Shown piece after piece: positions 9,577 through 17,419 of a DNA stretch of 64,000 nucleotides. The position numbers were made by a program, and so were the translations under genes. A model generated the notes under the pieces. The model was given only the letters and a program-made list of their open reading frames with translations, searched no databases and was not told the DNA's origin. The DNA comes from Pukyongia sp963768085 (lineage in GTDB: Bacteria; Bacteroidota; Bacteroidia; Flavobacteriales; Flavobacteriaceae). The DNA lies in contig CAVYGO010000003.1 in NCBI GenBank assembly GCA_963768085.1, positions 682,001 to 746,000 of the forward strand, read 5' to 3'. The first letter of the stretch is position 1. The number at the start of each line of letters is the position of its first letter.

Positions 9577-9606
9577 TTAGGTATTACCACATAATGTTTA
9601 TTTTTG
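9577..9606 (+). promoter_or_regulatory. Probable promoter of the tRNA-dihydrouridine synthase gene
   Basis: TTAG (9577-9580) lies 18 bases before TATTTTTG (9599-9606), a perfect TAnnTTTG box. It diverges from the lepA promoter. Transcription would start only a few bases before the ATG at 9615, which argues against the upstream in-frame ATG at 9594. Confidence 0.55.
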
Positions 9607-9614
9607 CAACGGTT

Positions 9615-10607
9615 ATGGTAAAGATTGGAGACATAGAAGTAGGTGATTTCCCCCTCTTACTCGCACCCATGGAGGATGTGAGTGATCCTCCGTTTCGTGC
9701 TCTGTGCAAGGAGCAGGGAGCCGATGTGGTGTACACAGAATTCATCTCTTCGGAAGGGCTTATTCGTGATGCCGCCAAAAGCGTCATGAAACTGGATATT
9801 TACGAAAAAGAACGCCCGGTGGGGATTCAGATTTTTGGCGCAGTGCTGGAATCCATGCTGCGGAGTATTGAAATTGTCGAGGCCAGTACGCCCGACATCA
9901 TCGATATAAATTTTGGTTGCCCTGTGAAAAAAGTGGTGTCGAAGGGTGCGGGAGCCGGAATACTTAAGGATATCGACCTCATGGTTTCGCTAACCGAAGC
10001 CATGGTTAAGCACAGCAAACTTCCTGTAACGGTTAAAACCCGATTGGGTTGGGATCATAATTCCATTAAAATTGTCGAAGTAGCAGAACGTCTTCAGGAC
10101 GTGGGCTGTAAAGCGATCTCAATTCACGGGAGGACCAGGGCCCAGATGTACAAGGGCGAAGCGGATTGGGCTCCCATTGCCGAAGTAAAGAATAATTCCA
10201 GAATGCATATTCCCGTATTCGGAAACGGAGATGTTAACACACCTGAACGAGCTTTAGAAATGCGGGACAAATATGGTCTGGACGGAGCCATGATTGGAAG
10301 GGCCAGTATTGGTTACCCCTGGTTCTTTAAAGAGGTGAAACATTATTTTAAAACAGGCAAACATTGTGCCCCTCCAACCATGGCAGAGCGTGTAGAAGCC
10401 GCCCGCAGACATCTTACCATGGCTATCGACTGGAAAGGAGAGAAGCTAGGTGTTTTTGAAACCCGACGCCACTATACCAACTATTTTAAAGGGATACCCG
10501 ATTTTAAGCAATACCGGATGAAAATGGTTACCAGTGATGATTCCGCTTCGGTTTTTGCCGTTTTTGCCGAGGTTCTGGAGAAATTTGGAGATTACCAGTT
10601 CGCTTAA
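9615..10607 (+). CDS. tRNA-dihydrouridine synthase (DusB-like)
   Basis: 330 residues with a TIM-barrel flavoenzyme layout: FPLLLAPMEDVSDPPFR at the N-terminus, the Dus signature with catalytic Cys in INFGCPVKKV, the FMN-binding TVKTRLGWD, ISIHGRTRAQMY and GDGAMIGRA-like region, and a C-terminal helical tail that contacts tRNA. It reduces uridine to dihydrouridine in the tRNA D-loop region using NAD(P)H. I started it at ATG 9615, not 9594, because the -7 box ends at 9606. It converges on the LolC/E-like permease gene, and the two reading frames overlap by four bases. Confidence 0.93.
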   Translation: MVKIGDIEVGDFPLLLAPMEDVSDPPFRALCKEQGADVVYTEFISSEGLIRDAAKSVMKLDIYEKERPVGIQIFGAVLESMLRSIEIVEASTPDIIDINFGCPVKKVVSKGAGAGILKDIDLMVSLTEAMVKHSKLPVTVKTRLGWDHNSIKIVEVAERLQDVGCKAISIHGRTRAQMYKGEADWAPIAEVKNNSRMHIPVFGNGDVNTPERALEMRDKYGLDGAMIGRASIGYPWFFKEVKHYFKTGKHCAPPTMAERVEAARRHLTMAIDWKGEKLGVFETRRHYTNYFKGIPDFKQYRMKMVTSDDSASVFAVFAEVLEKFGDYQFA

Positions 10608-11812
10608 TCCAGCAGGCTTTGTTTTACCCTTCCCGAGGCAATCTTAGAGGCAAGAATACCCAGGAGCGTAATCGTAGTAAATACCACAATAACATTAATA
10701 AATGTCAATTGCACCGGATACGGCAATGAAGAGGTGATATACACGAATGGCGACGTTATTTGCAGCCAAACAAGAATCACCCCTAATAGAATTCCAAGAA
10801 TACCTCCTAAAGTGGTCATCAAGGTACCTTGAAGAAAAAAAATACCACGAATCTTTTGTATGGTAGCACCCAGGTTATAAAGGGTTCTAATATTTTTTCG
10901 CTTATCGAGGATCATCATGATGATAGCGCCAATAACATTAAACAAAGCGATTATCAATACCAGGGTAAAGATGAGATATACTGCAATATTTTCTGTATTC
11001 AGCATCTTATAAAGAGCGTCATTTTGCTGTATACGATTCTTTATAAGAATTTCCTGTCCTTGAAATACTTCGGAAATTTTTGCTTTAACCAATTCCTCGT
11101 CCACCGCGGGCTTTAATTTAATCTCAAGGGAAGAAACCACGTTACTATCCAGGGACAAGAGTGATTGAGCCAGTTCGAAATCGGAAAAAACATATTTCCC
11201 ATTCACATCTTCGTTCACTTCGTAAAAGCCTACAGCGACAGTTCGTTCCCGGGTAAACGCCTTGTCAATATTCAACTCGGTGATTTGACCCGTACCCGGC
11301 GTTGGAACATAGATTTCAAGTAGGTTGGCATAGTCATTAATTCCGATGGACAGCTTTAGTGCGGTTGCCGTTCCAATTACAACCTCGTTTCTGCCATATT
11401 GAAACCAATCGCTTAAAAACAGAATACTATCGACAGGAATAACATTTACATAATTCGAATCGACCCCTTTTATATATGCAATATGGTTTTTGCCTTTGTA
11501 TTGAAGAAATGCCCTTTCTTCTATGATCCTCGAAAAGGCGTCAATTTCGGTTACAGCGTCCAGTTTTGCCCTTGTTGCCTCGTTGAACGTGATGGTCTTA
11601 CCATTTGCAGGGATGATCTTAAGATCGCTGTCGAACACATTCGTGAACTGCAGACTGAAATCCTTGAGGCCTGAAAAGGCCGATAATACGATAAACAAGG
11701 ACATGGCGCCAATAACGACCCCTAAGGCGGCGATAATAGTAATTACATTTATTGCGTTATTGCTGCTTTTTGAGAAAAGATATCGTTTCGCAATATAAAA
11801 GGGGTAATTCAC
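10604..11812 (-). CDS. LolC/LolE-type ABC transporter permease (FtsX-like)
   Basis: 402 residues from a GTG at 11812. The N-terminus (NYPFYIAKRYLFSKSSNNA) and first helix (IAALGVVIGAMSLFIVLS) are typical of the lipoprotein-releasing LolCE family. A large periplasmic domain follows, then three C-terminal helices of the FtsX fold. Such permeases extract lipoproteins from the inner membrane toward the outer membrane with an ATPase partner (LolD), which is not in this window. The GTG lies one base after the rbfA stop codon, so translation is probably coupled. An ATG further upstream lies within rbfA and is unlikely. Confidence 0.88.
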   Translation of the reverse strand: MNYPFYIAKRYLFSKSSNNAINVITIIAALGVVIGAMSLFIVLSAFSGLKDFSLQFTNVFDSDLKIIPANGKTITFNEATRAKLDAVTEIDAFSRIIEERAFLQYKGKNHIAYIKGVDSNYVNVIPVDSILFLSDWFQYGRNEVVIGTATALKLSIGINDYANLLEIYVPTPGTGQITELNIDKAFTRERTVAVGFYEVNEDVNGKYVFSDFELAQSLLSLDSNVVSSLEIKLKPAVDEELVKAKISEVFQGQEILIKNRIQQNDALYKMLNTENIAVYLIFTLVLIIALFNVIGAIIMMILDKRKNIRTLYNLGATIQKIRGIFFLQGTLMTTLGGILGILLGVILVWLQITSPFVYITSSLPYPVQLTFINVIVVFTTITLLGILASKIASGRVKQSLLD

Positions 11813-11813
11813 T

Positions 11814-12209
11814 TCAGGACTTTTTTCGTTTTGGGAGCAAATCCGGATTTTCCAGAGGATTGTCATCACCTTTCACGGCTTTTTCTATATTTTCTATATA
11901 CTCGAGACTATCGTCGTTATAGAATTTCAGATCCGGCATTTTTCGAAGCTGGTTTTTAGTAAGCATGGCAATACGATGCTTGATCGCAGGTTTGATCGTG
12001 TTTAATTCCTCCACGATTGATTCGGCCTTATCTGACGGAAAAACACTAGTATATACTTTTGCAATAGACAGGTCGGCAGTTACACTCACCTTGGAAACAG
12101 AAATTATAACACCTGTTTGCCCCGCATCTCTCAACATGCTTTGTAGTTCATTAGCGAGATCTTCCTGAAGAATCCCTCCAATTTTCTTTTGTCTGTTGCT
12201 TTCAGTCAT
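11814..12209 (-). CDS. rbfA: Ribosome-binding factor A
   Basis: 131 residues starting MTESNRQKKIGGILQEDLA, with the KH-like RbfA domain (KVSVTADLSIAKVYTSVFP; RHRIAMLTKNQLRKMPDL-type segment) and a charged tail. RbfA binds the immature 30S subunit and helps 16S rRNA 5'-end maturation. The start at 12209 follows a TATTTTTG -7 box (12221-12214) by only a few bases, implying a very short or absent leader. It is first in a two-gene unit with the LolC/E-like permease. Confidence 0.93.
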   Translation of the reverse strand: MTESNRQKKIGGILQEDLANELQSMLRDAGQTGVIISVSKVSVTADLSIAKVYTSVFPSDKAESIVEELNTIKPAIKHRIAMLTKNQLRKMPDLKFYNDDSLEYIENIEKAVKGDDNPLENPDLLPKRKKS

Positions 12210-12268
12210 ACTGCAAAAATAGTACATTTAGCGCGTTATAAATTTTTAAATTACTGAAAACATACAGG

Positions 12269-12685
12269 ATGGTAAAAATCGAACACATTGGAATTGCTGT
12301 CAAGGATATTGAAGCAGCAAATGAAACCTATAAAAAACTTATGGGGTATGATCATTACAAAACAGAAGAAGTGACATCGGAAGGAGTAATTACATCTTTT
12401 TTTAAGTGTGGGGAAAGTAAGATTGAACTACTGGAGGGGACTACTAAAGATAGTGCGATTACCAAATTCGTTGAAAAAAGAGGGGAAGGAATACATCACA
12501 TAGCTTTCGCCGTAGATGACATATACGCAGAAATGAAAAGACTTGAAGGGGAAGGATTTGTTGTATTAAACAAAGAACCAAAGCGCGGCGCGGATAACAA
12601 ATGGGTTGTTTTTTTGCACCCGAAATCAGCCCATGGTGTTTTGGTAGAGCTATGTCAGGATGTGGATTTCAATGCTAAACAATAG
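12269..12685 (+). CDS. mce: Methylmalonyl-CoA epimerase
   Basis: 138 residues, a vicinal-oxygen-chelate fold with two beta-alpha-beta modules. The metal-ligand histidines are visible in KIEHIGIAVKD near the N-terminus and GEGIHHIAFAVDD near the middle, and a glutamate ligand is likely in ALVELCQ-like VLVELCQD. It interconverts (R)- and (S)-methylmalonyl-CoA in the propionate/succinate pathway. The mutase genes are not in the window. It precedes the CAU tRNA and appears monocistronic. Confidence 0.92.
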   Translation: MVKIEHIGIAVKDIEAANETYKKLMGYDHYKTEEVTSEGVITSFFKCGESKIELLEGTTKDSAITKFVEKRGEGIHHIAFAVDDIYAEMKRLEGEGFVVLNKEPKRGADNKWVVFLHPKSAHGVLVELCQDVDFNAKQ

Positions 12686-12703
12686 GAATAATACCTTAAA
12701 ATG

Positions 12704-12734
12704 TTTGTGAGGTTTGTAAAGTATTTTACTTTTG
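12704..12734 (+). promoter_or_regulatory. Promoter of the CAU tRNA
   Basis: TTTG (12704-12707), a 19-base spacer and TACTTTTG (12727-12734) match the Bacteroidota consensus fully. The predicted transcription start lies about five bases before the mature tRNA 5' end at 12745. Confidence 0.8.
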
Positions 12735-12744
12735 CAACTTATTT

Positions 12745-12818
12745 GGTCCCATAGCTCAGCTGGTTAGAGCACCTGACTCATAATCAGGGGGTCCTTGGTT
12801 CGAGCCCAAGTGGGACCA
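12745..12818 (+). tRNA. tRNA with CAU anticodon (tRNA-Met, or tRNA-Ile2 after lysidine modification)
   Basis: The 74-base cloverleaf has acceptor arms GGTCCCA (12745-12751) and TGGGACC (12811-12817), a D-arm with AGCTCAGCTGGTTAGAGC, the anticodon stem-loop CCTGACTCATAATCAGG with CAT, and a T-loop GGTTCGAGCC. It lacks the unpaired first position of initiator tRNA, so it is elongator Met or Ile2. Its sequence alone does not let me separate these. CCA is not encoded in full (discriminator A, then CA). Confidence 0.95.
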
Positions 12819-12890
12819 CAAAAATTTGACTTAGGGACAATAAATACAAGGATTTAGGAGTTATTAAAATTCTGATAATTCGTAAATATC

Positions 12891-12920
12891 TTTGATGTTT
12901 AAAAAAAATTATTACTTTAG
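12891..12920 (+). promoter_or_regulatory. Probable promoter of the small PID-CTERM-like protein gene
   Basis: TTTG (12891-12894), 18 bases, then TACTTTAG (12913-12920), one base off the TAnnTTTG consensus. The ATG is at 12930, so the leader would be only a few bases. Confidence 0.55.
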
Positions 12921-12929
12921 ACGCTGAAT

Positions 12930-13145
12930 ATGCGACCCCAAATCGTAGCCATACTAGCCTTAGTACTTTGTTTACTAAACAGTACTATTATGTTCGCGCA
13001 GGCCACCACGCCTCCGCCGCCGCCGCCTACACCACCGCCAGAATTGCCGTTGGATAGTGGGATTATCCTGCTTATTATAGCCGGTCTGATTTACGGAAGT
13101 TTCAAAGTATTGAAGAAAATTCGCCTTTCTAGAACGCGTTCATAA
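12930..13145 (+). CDS. Small PID-CTERM-like surface protein (71 aa)
   Basis: The product has an N-terminal signal sequence (MRPQIVAILALVLCLLNS, ending TIMFAQ), a proline run (PPPPPPTPPPELP), then LDSGIILLIIAGLIYGSFK and a basic tail (KVLKKIRLSRTRS). Proline-rich segment, 'P-I/L-D', hydrophobic helix with YG and basic end is the layout of the PID-CTERM putative protein-sorting signal of Bacteroidota, where the whole protein is often little more than the signal. Here the motif reads PLD, not PID. Its role and processing enzyme are not known to me. It has its own promoter and overlaps the end of convergent ribE by 17 bases. Confidence 0.7.
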   Translation: MRPQIVAILALVLCLLNSTIMFAQATTPPPPPPTPPPELPLDSGIILLIIAGLIYGSFKVLKKIRLSRTRS

Positions 13146-13716
13146 GCCTTTTTACGTATTTTCCTACAACATCGAATTCGAGGTTAACCGTATGCCCTAC
13201 ATTTATATGTTTAAAGTTTGTGTTTTCATAGGTATATGGAATAATCGCAACACTAAACTCGTTTATTTTTGAATTCACCACAGTTAAACTAACGCCGTTC
13301 ACGGTGATCGAACCTTTCTCTATAGTTACATTATCGTTTGAGGATTGATATGTGAAAGTATAATACCAACTACCATCTGCTTCTTCTACGTTTATACATG
13401 TTCCGGTTTCATCTACATGACCTTGTACAATATGCCCGTCTAAACGAGCTCCTAATATCATGGCACGCTCCAGATTTATTTGGCTTCCGGGCTGTATTTC
13501 TGAGAGATTTGTTTTGTCAAGCGTTTCTTTTATGGCCGTAACTTTGTAGTTGTCATCATTTACATCAACGATAGTTAAGCAAATACCGTCATGGGAAACA
13601 CTCTGATCCACAGATAGCTCAGGACAGAGGGAACTGCTTATAACAAGATGAAGATTGCCACCTTCTTTGATCATTTCTGAAACGGTTCCTAGAGATTCGA
13701 TTATTCCTGTGAACAT
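13129..13716 (-). CDS. ribE: Riboflavin synthase, alpha chain
   Basis: 195 residues beginning MFTGIIESLGTV, with the two tandem lumazine-binding beta-barrels expected of the trimeric enzyme. The second starts near LGARLDGHIVQGHVDETG, and the repeated DGICLTI / VNGVSLTVV strands are visible. It dismutates two 6,7-dimethyl-8-ribityllumazine molecules to riboflavin. No other rib gene is nearby and no FMN riboswitch is visible in the 55-base gap upstream. Its last codons overlap the convergent small-protein gene. Confidence 0.95.
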   Translation of the reverse strand: MFTGIIESLGTVSEMIKEGGNLHLVISSSLCPELSVDQSVSHDGICLTIVDVNDDNYKVTAIKETLDKTNLSEIQPGSQINLERAMILGARLDGHIVQGHVDETGTCINVEEADGSWYYTFTYQSSNDNVTIEKGSITVNGVSLTVVNSKINEFSVAIIPYTYENTNFKHINVGHTVNLEFDVVGKYVKRLMNAF

Positions 13717-13771
13717 GGATTGTATTACTTACATTTGTAAAAACAAAAATACGAATATTAGTACGGGCTGA

Positions 13772-14833
13772 ATGAGCAAAAAAGAGAAAATAATTGTAGG
13801 TATATCCATTGGAGATTTAAATGGGATAGGTAGCGAGATAGTACTTAAAACTTTCCAGGACAGCCGAATACTAGAGTTCTGTACTCCGGTGATTTTCGCC
13901 TCAGTGAAATTAATGTCGTATTTCAAGAAAATCTACGCTCTTGATATTAGTTTATACGGTATTGACAGCCTGGAAAAGATCGTACACAAAAAAATAAATG
14001 TTCTGAATGTCTGGAAAGAGCAATTGGACATAAAGTTCGGAGAGGAGGATAAAGTAATGGGTTCTTATGCGATTAAATCGCTGGAAGCCGCGGTCTCTGC
14101 CTTGAAGGAGTCTAAAATCGACGTCTTGGTTACTGCCCCCATTAATAAATCGAATGTGCAGTCGGAATCTTTTAATTTCCCCGGGCATACCGATTATTTG
14201 GCTAAGGAACTAGGTGGTGAGAGCCTTATGCTTATGATCTCTAATGGACTTAGAGTTGGTTTATTCACAGACCATGTGGCCGTAAAGGATGTTTCGAAGA
14301 ATATTACCAGGGAACTTATCGAGAAGAAGATCAATACAGTCCATAAAACGTTAATTCAGGACTTTGGAATTTCCAAACCGAAAATAGCCGTTCTTGGAAT
14401 CAATCCACATGTTGGTGACCAGGGTGTCATCGGGACGGAAGATGATGAAATTCTAATACCAACTCTGAACAATCTGAGAAATAATGGAAAGATTGTTTTC
14501 GGTCCCTATGCGGCCGACAGCTTTTTCGGATCGGGCAATTACAAGAATTTCGATGCAGTGATTGCTTCATATCACGACCAGGGACTCGTCCCTTTTAAAA
14601 CTCTTGCATTTGGAAGTGGGGTGAATTATACTGCCGGTTTAACCAAAATACGCACTTCACCGGACCACGGAACCGCTTACGACATGGCTGGGAAGAACGA
14701 AGCGAATTACGAATCGTTTAAGCAAGCCGTTTTCGCTGCTATTGAAATTCATCGCAAACGCGAGGAATACCTTTCATTATCTAAAGACCCACTTAAGGTT
14801 AGCCCAAAGAAAACGTTTGCCAAAAAGAAGTAG
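13772..14833 (+). CDS. pdxA: 4-hydroxythreonine-4-phosphate dehydrogenase
   Basis: 353 residues, family-typical. Starts MSKKEKIIVGISIGDLNGIG, contains the substrate/metal motifs TAPINKSNV, FPGHTDYLAKELGG, the metal-ligand segments SYHDQGLVPFK and TSPDHGTAYDMAG. It oxidises 4-phosphohydroxy-L-threonine in de novo pyridoxal 5'-phosphate synthesis. It heads the pdxA-yceD-rpmF-fabH-accB-accC order, though separate -7 boxes suggest several transcripts. Confidence 0.95.
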   Translation: MSKKEKIIVGISIGDLNGIGSEIVLKTFQDSRILEFCTPVIFASVKLMSYFKKIYALDISLYGIDSLEKIVHKKINVLNVWKEQLDIKFGEEDKVMGSYAIKSLEAAVSALKESKIDVLVTAPINKSNVQSESFNFPGHTDYLAKELGGESLMLMISNGLRVGLFTDHVAVKDVSKNITRELIEKKINTVHKTLIQDFGISKPKIAVLGINPHVGDQGVIGTEDDEILIPTLNNLRNNGKIVFGPYAADSFFGSGNYKNFDAVIASYHDQGLVPFKTLAFGSGVNYTAGLTKIRTSPDHGTAYDMAGKNEANYESFKQAVFAAIEIHRKREEYLSLSKDPLKVSPKKTFAKKK

Positions 14834-14915
14834 TTAAAACGAATCACTATTTAAATAATTTTATATCTTTGCAGCCGCCTTTTACGTAAGGCTAAGCTAT
14901 TAAACGGGTGCGACC

Positions 14916-15456
14916 ATGGAGGAACTGAAAGAATATACTATTCCTTTTATAGGATTGAAACAAGGAGAACACCGGTTTAAGTTTGAAATTGTGAATACGT
15001 TCTTTGAGCATTTTGGGTATGATGAGTTTGAGCACACTGCTATCGGACTCGACGTTTTACTGGATAAAAAACCAACCCTGCTGGATATATCATTAGAATT
15101 CAAAGGATTAGCAGGTGTTTATTGTGATATTACCAACGAACCCTATGACCAGAGTATATCGGGCAACTATCATTTTGTTGTGAAATTCGGAGAGGAATAT
15201 AACGATGAGAATGAAGATTTGTTGATCTTACCTCATGGAAGTCACGAAGTGAATATTCAGCAATACGTATACGAATCAATAGTTCTTGCTGTTCCCAGCA
15301 AGGAAAATTCATCCGGGAATCGCAGACGGAACATTGAAGAGTGAAATACTTGAAAAACTTGAAGAATTAAGCCCGAAGGGGTCCGATAACAACACATCGG
15401 AAAATGACGATACAGATCCCCGATGGGACGACATTAAAAAAACTATTAACGGATAA
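14916..15456 (+). pseudogene. YceD/DUF177 family protein, disrupted by a +1 frameshift
   Basis: The first frame (14916-15344) encodes 142 residues starting MEELKEYTIPFIGLKQGEH, which match the 23S rRNA-accumulation protein YceD (DUF177) always found before rpmF. Its last 15 codons are unrelated. From about 15304 another frame continues the family: IHPGIADGTLKSEILEKLEE, then a stretch ending DPRWDDIKKTING with stop at 15454-15456. The total, 541 bases, is one more than a multiple of three, so one extra base near AAGGAAAATT (15300-15309, perhaps AAA read as AAAA) splits the gene. Either sequence error or a real mutation. A -7 box TATCTTTG lies at 14864-14871. Confidence 0.85.
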
Positions 15457-15469
15457 ATAATACAAAGTA

Positions 15470-15667
15470 ATGGCACATCCTAAAAGAAAAATCTCAAGAA
15501 CCAGAAGAGATAAAAGAAGAACACATTACAAAGCCACAACACCACAAATTGCCACCGACCCAACAACCGGTGAAGCACACCTGTACCACAGAGCACATTG
15601 GCACGAAGGTAAATTGTACTATCGAGGACAAGTGGTAATTGATGCTACGGAAGAAGCCGAAGCTTAA
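15470..15667 (+). CDS. rpmF: 50S ribosomal protein L32
   Basis: 65 residues starting MAHPKRKISRTRRDKRRTHY, standard for bL32 of Bacteroidota, including the HLYHRAHWHEGKLYYRG segment. The zinc-binding cysteines of some L32 proteins are absent (Cys-free form). It follows yceD by 13 bases and is closed by a strong terminator. Confidence 0.98.
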   Translation: MAHPKRKISRTRRDKRRTHYKATTPQIATDPTTGEAHLYHRAHWHEGKLYYRGQVVIDATEEAEA

Positions 15668-15691
15668 AAATTTCCTCAAAATGAAGAACTC

Positions 15692-15720
15692 ACTCCTGCA
15701 TAATTATGCAGGAGTTTTTT
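15692..15720 (+). terminator. Intrinsic terminator after rpmF
   Basis: Perfect stem ACTCCTGCAT / ATGCAGGAGT with an AATT loop, followed by six T residues. It separates yceD-rpmF from fabH. Confidence 0.93.
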
Positions 15721-15839
15721 ATTTATCAATTTTTAGCAAAAAAAGGTTAAAACGGGTAATTATAGCCGATTAAATTTTAGTAATTTTCGCTCCTTTAAGG
15801 CCTTTTTTACACCTCTTTTTGCGAATTTAAGCTAACCCT

Positions 15840-16838
15840 ATGAGCAAAATCACAGCCGCAATTACTGCTGTAGGCGGATATGTACCGGATTACGTGCTAA
15901 CCAATAAGATCCTGGAGACCATGGTTGATACAAACGACGAATGGATCACGACGCGAACCGGAATTAAAGAAAGGCGTATCCTAAAAGAAAAAGGGAAAGG
16001 CACATCTTTCTTAGCCATTAAGGCCGCCCAGAATTTACTTCAGAAAAGCAATACGAACCCGGAAGATATTGATCTGGTGATTATGGCGACAGCCACACCC
16101 GACATGCCGGTTGCCGTTACTGGTGTTTATGTAGCGACAGAAATTGGTGCCCTAAATGCCTTTTCATTCGATCTTATCGGAGCATGTTCCAGTTTTTTGT
16201 ACGGCATGTCTACTGCCGCGCGGTATATTGAATCTGGAAAATATAAGAAGGTACTGCTAATTGGCGCGGATAAGATGTCTTCTATTATTGATTACGAAGA
16301 CCGCACCACGTGTATTATCTTTGGAGACGGAGGAGGGGCTGTGCTTTTTGAACCTAATTATGAAGGATTTGGTGTTCAGGATGAATTTCTCAGGAGTGAT
16401 GGGATTGGACGAGAAAGTCTGAAAATTGACGCAGGAGGATCGATTTTACCTTCATCCGCAGAAACCGTAGCCAATAAACAGCATTATGTGTTTCAGGATG
16501 GCAAGACAGTTTTCAAATTTGCGGTTTCCAATATGGCCGATGTAAGCGAAAAGATCCTGGTCCGGAATGGACTAAGCGGTAATGATGTGAATTGGCTGGT
16601 ACCACATCAGGCAAACAAGAGAATTATAGACGCCACAGCGAAACGGATGAATCTACCGCATGAAAAGGTGATGGTAAATATCCAGAAATACGGAAATACG
16701 ACATCTGCGACACTTCCATTGTGCCTCGTAGATTACGAAGATCAATTGAAAAAAGGTGATAATCTTGTATTCGCTTCCTTTGGAGGAGGCTTCACCTGGG
16801 GCGCAGTCTATGTAAAATGGGCCTACGATCCAAAATAA
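15840..16838 (+). CDS. fabH: 3-oxoacyl-ACP synthase III (KAS III)
   Basis: 332 residues with the KAS III catalytic triad: Cys in DLIGACSSFLYG, His in VPHQANKRI, and Asn in YGNTTSATLPL. It condenses acetyl-CoA (or branched primers) with malonyl-ACP to start fatty-acid synthesis, and the adjacent accB and accC supply malonyl-CoA. Start ATG at 15840 gives the usual N-terminus (ITAVGGYVPDYVLTN). plsX, which sits between rpmF and fabH in many bacteria, is not present here. Confidence 0.97.
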   Translation: MSKITAAITAVGGYVPDYVLTNKILETMVDTNDEWITTRTGIKERRILKEKGKGTSFLAIKAAQNLLQKSNTNPEDIDLVIMATATPDMPVAVTGVYVATEIGALNAFSFDLIGACSSFLYGMSTAARYIESGKYKKVLLIGADKMSSIIDYEDRTTCIIFGDGGGAVLFEPNYEGFGVQDEFLRSDGIGRESLKIDAGGSILPSSAETVANKQHYVFQDGKTVFKFAVSNMADVSEKILVRNGLSGNDVNWLVPHQANKRIIDATAKRMNLPHEKVMVNIQKYGNTTSATLPLCLVDYEDQLKKGDNLVFASFGGGFTWGAVYVKWAYDPK

Positions 16839-16863
16839 CTAACATAATTGTAAATCAATTAAC

Positions 16864-17361
16864 ATGGAACTAAAAGAAATACAAAACTTAATCAAGTTTG
16901 TGGCCAAATCAGGTGCCAGCGAGGTAAAACTTGAAATGGGGGACGTGAAGATTACTATCCGAACCGGTAAGTCCGATGGAAACGGAGACACCCATTATAT
17001 TCAACAGGTCCCAGCGATGCCGGTTGCAGCGCAGCCACAGGCAGTTCCTGTTGCGCCAACGGATACTCCGGCTCCCGAACCGGCAGCAGGTAATGAAGCT
17101 GCAGCCGAAGAGGATTCAAATTTAATAATTGTGAAATCCCCTATTATCGGGACCTTCTACCGTAAGCCTGCACCAGACAAACCTGTATTTAAAGAAGTTG
17201 GTGATTCGATAGGGGTGGGCGAAGTGCTTTGTGTTATTGAAGCCATGAAACTTTTCAATGAAATTGAAAGTGAGATATCTGGCAAAATAGTGAAGGTATT
17301 AGTGGACGACGCCAGTCCTGTAGAATTCGACCAGCCATTATTTTTGGTAGATCCGTCATAA
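16864..17361 (+). CDS. accB: Biotin carboxyl carrier protein of acetyl-CoA carboxylase
   Basis: 165 residues: an N-terminal helical part (MELKEIQNLIKFVAKSGASE), a Pro/Ala-rich linker at about 50-82, and a C-terminal biotinyl domain with the target lysine in IEAMKLFNEI (Lys129). It carries CO2 on biotin from AccC to the carboxyltransferase. It lies 25 bases after fabH and 58 bases before accC, as one likely transcription unit. Confidence 0.97.
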   Translation: MELKEIQNLIKFVAKSGASEVKLEMGDVKITIRTGKSDGNGDTHYIQQVPAMPVAAQPQAVPVAPTDTPAPEPAAGNEAAAEEDSNLIIVKSPIIGTFYRKPAPDKPVFKEVGDSIGVGEVLCVIEAMKLFNEIESEISGKIVKVLVDDASPVEFDQPLFLVDPS

Positions 17362-17419
17362 ATTCAAATCACAAGACAGAGCCATTCAATAAGATTTGTC
17401 TTGAAATCTCAAGAAGATT

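Noticed and set aside
9510..9590. Longer LepA N-terminus
   Set aside because: The extra 27 codons contain the promoter and are not part of the conserved protein.
13717..13771. FMN riboswitch before ribE
   Set aside because: The gap is only 55 bases and shows none of the conserved riboswitch core.
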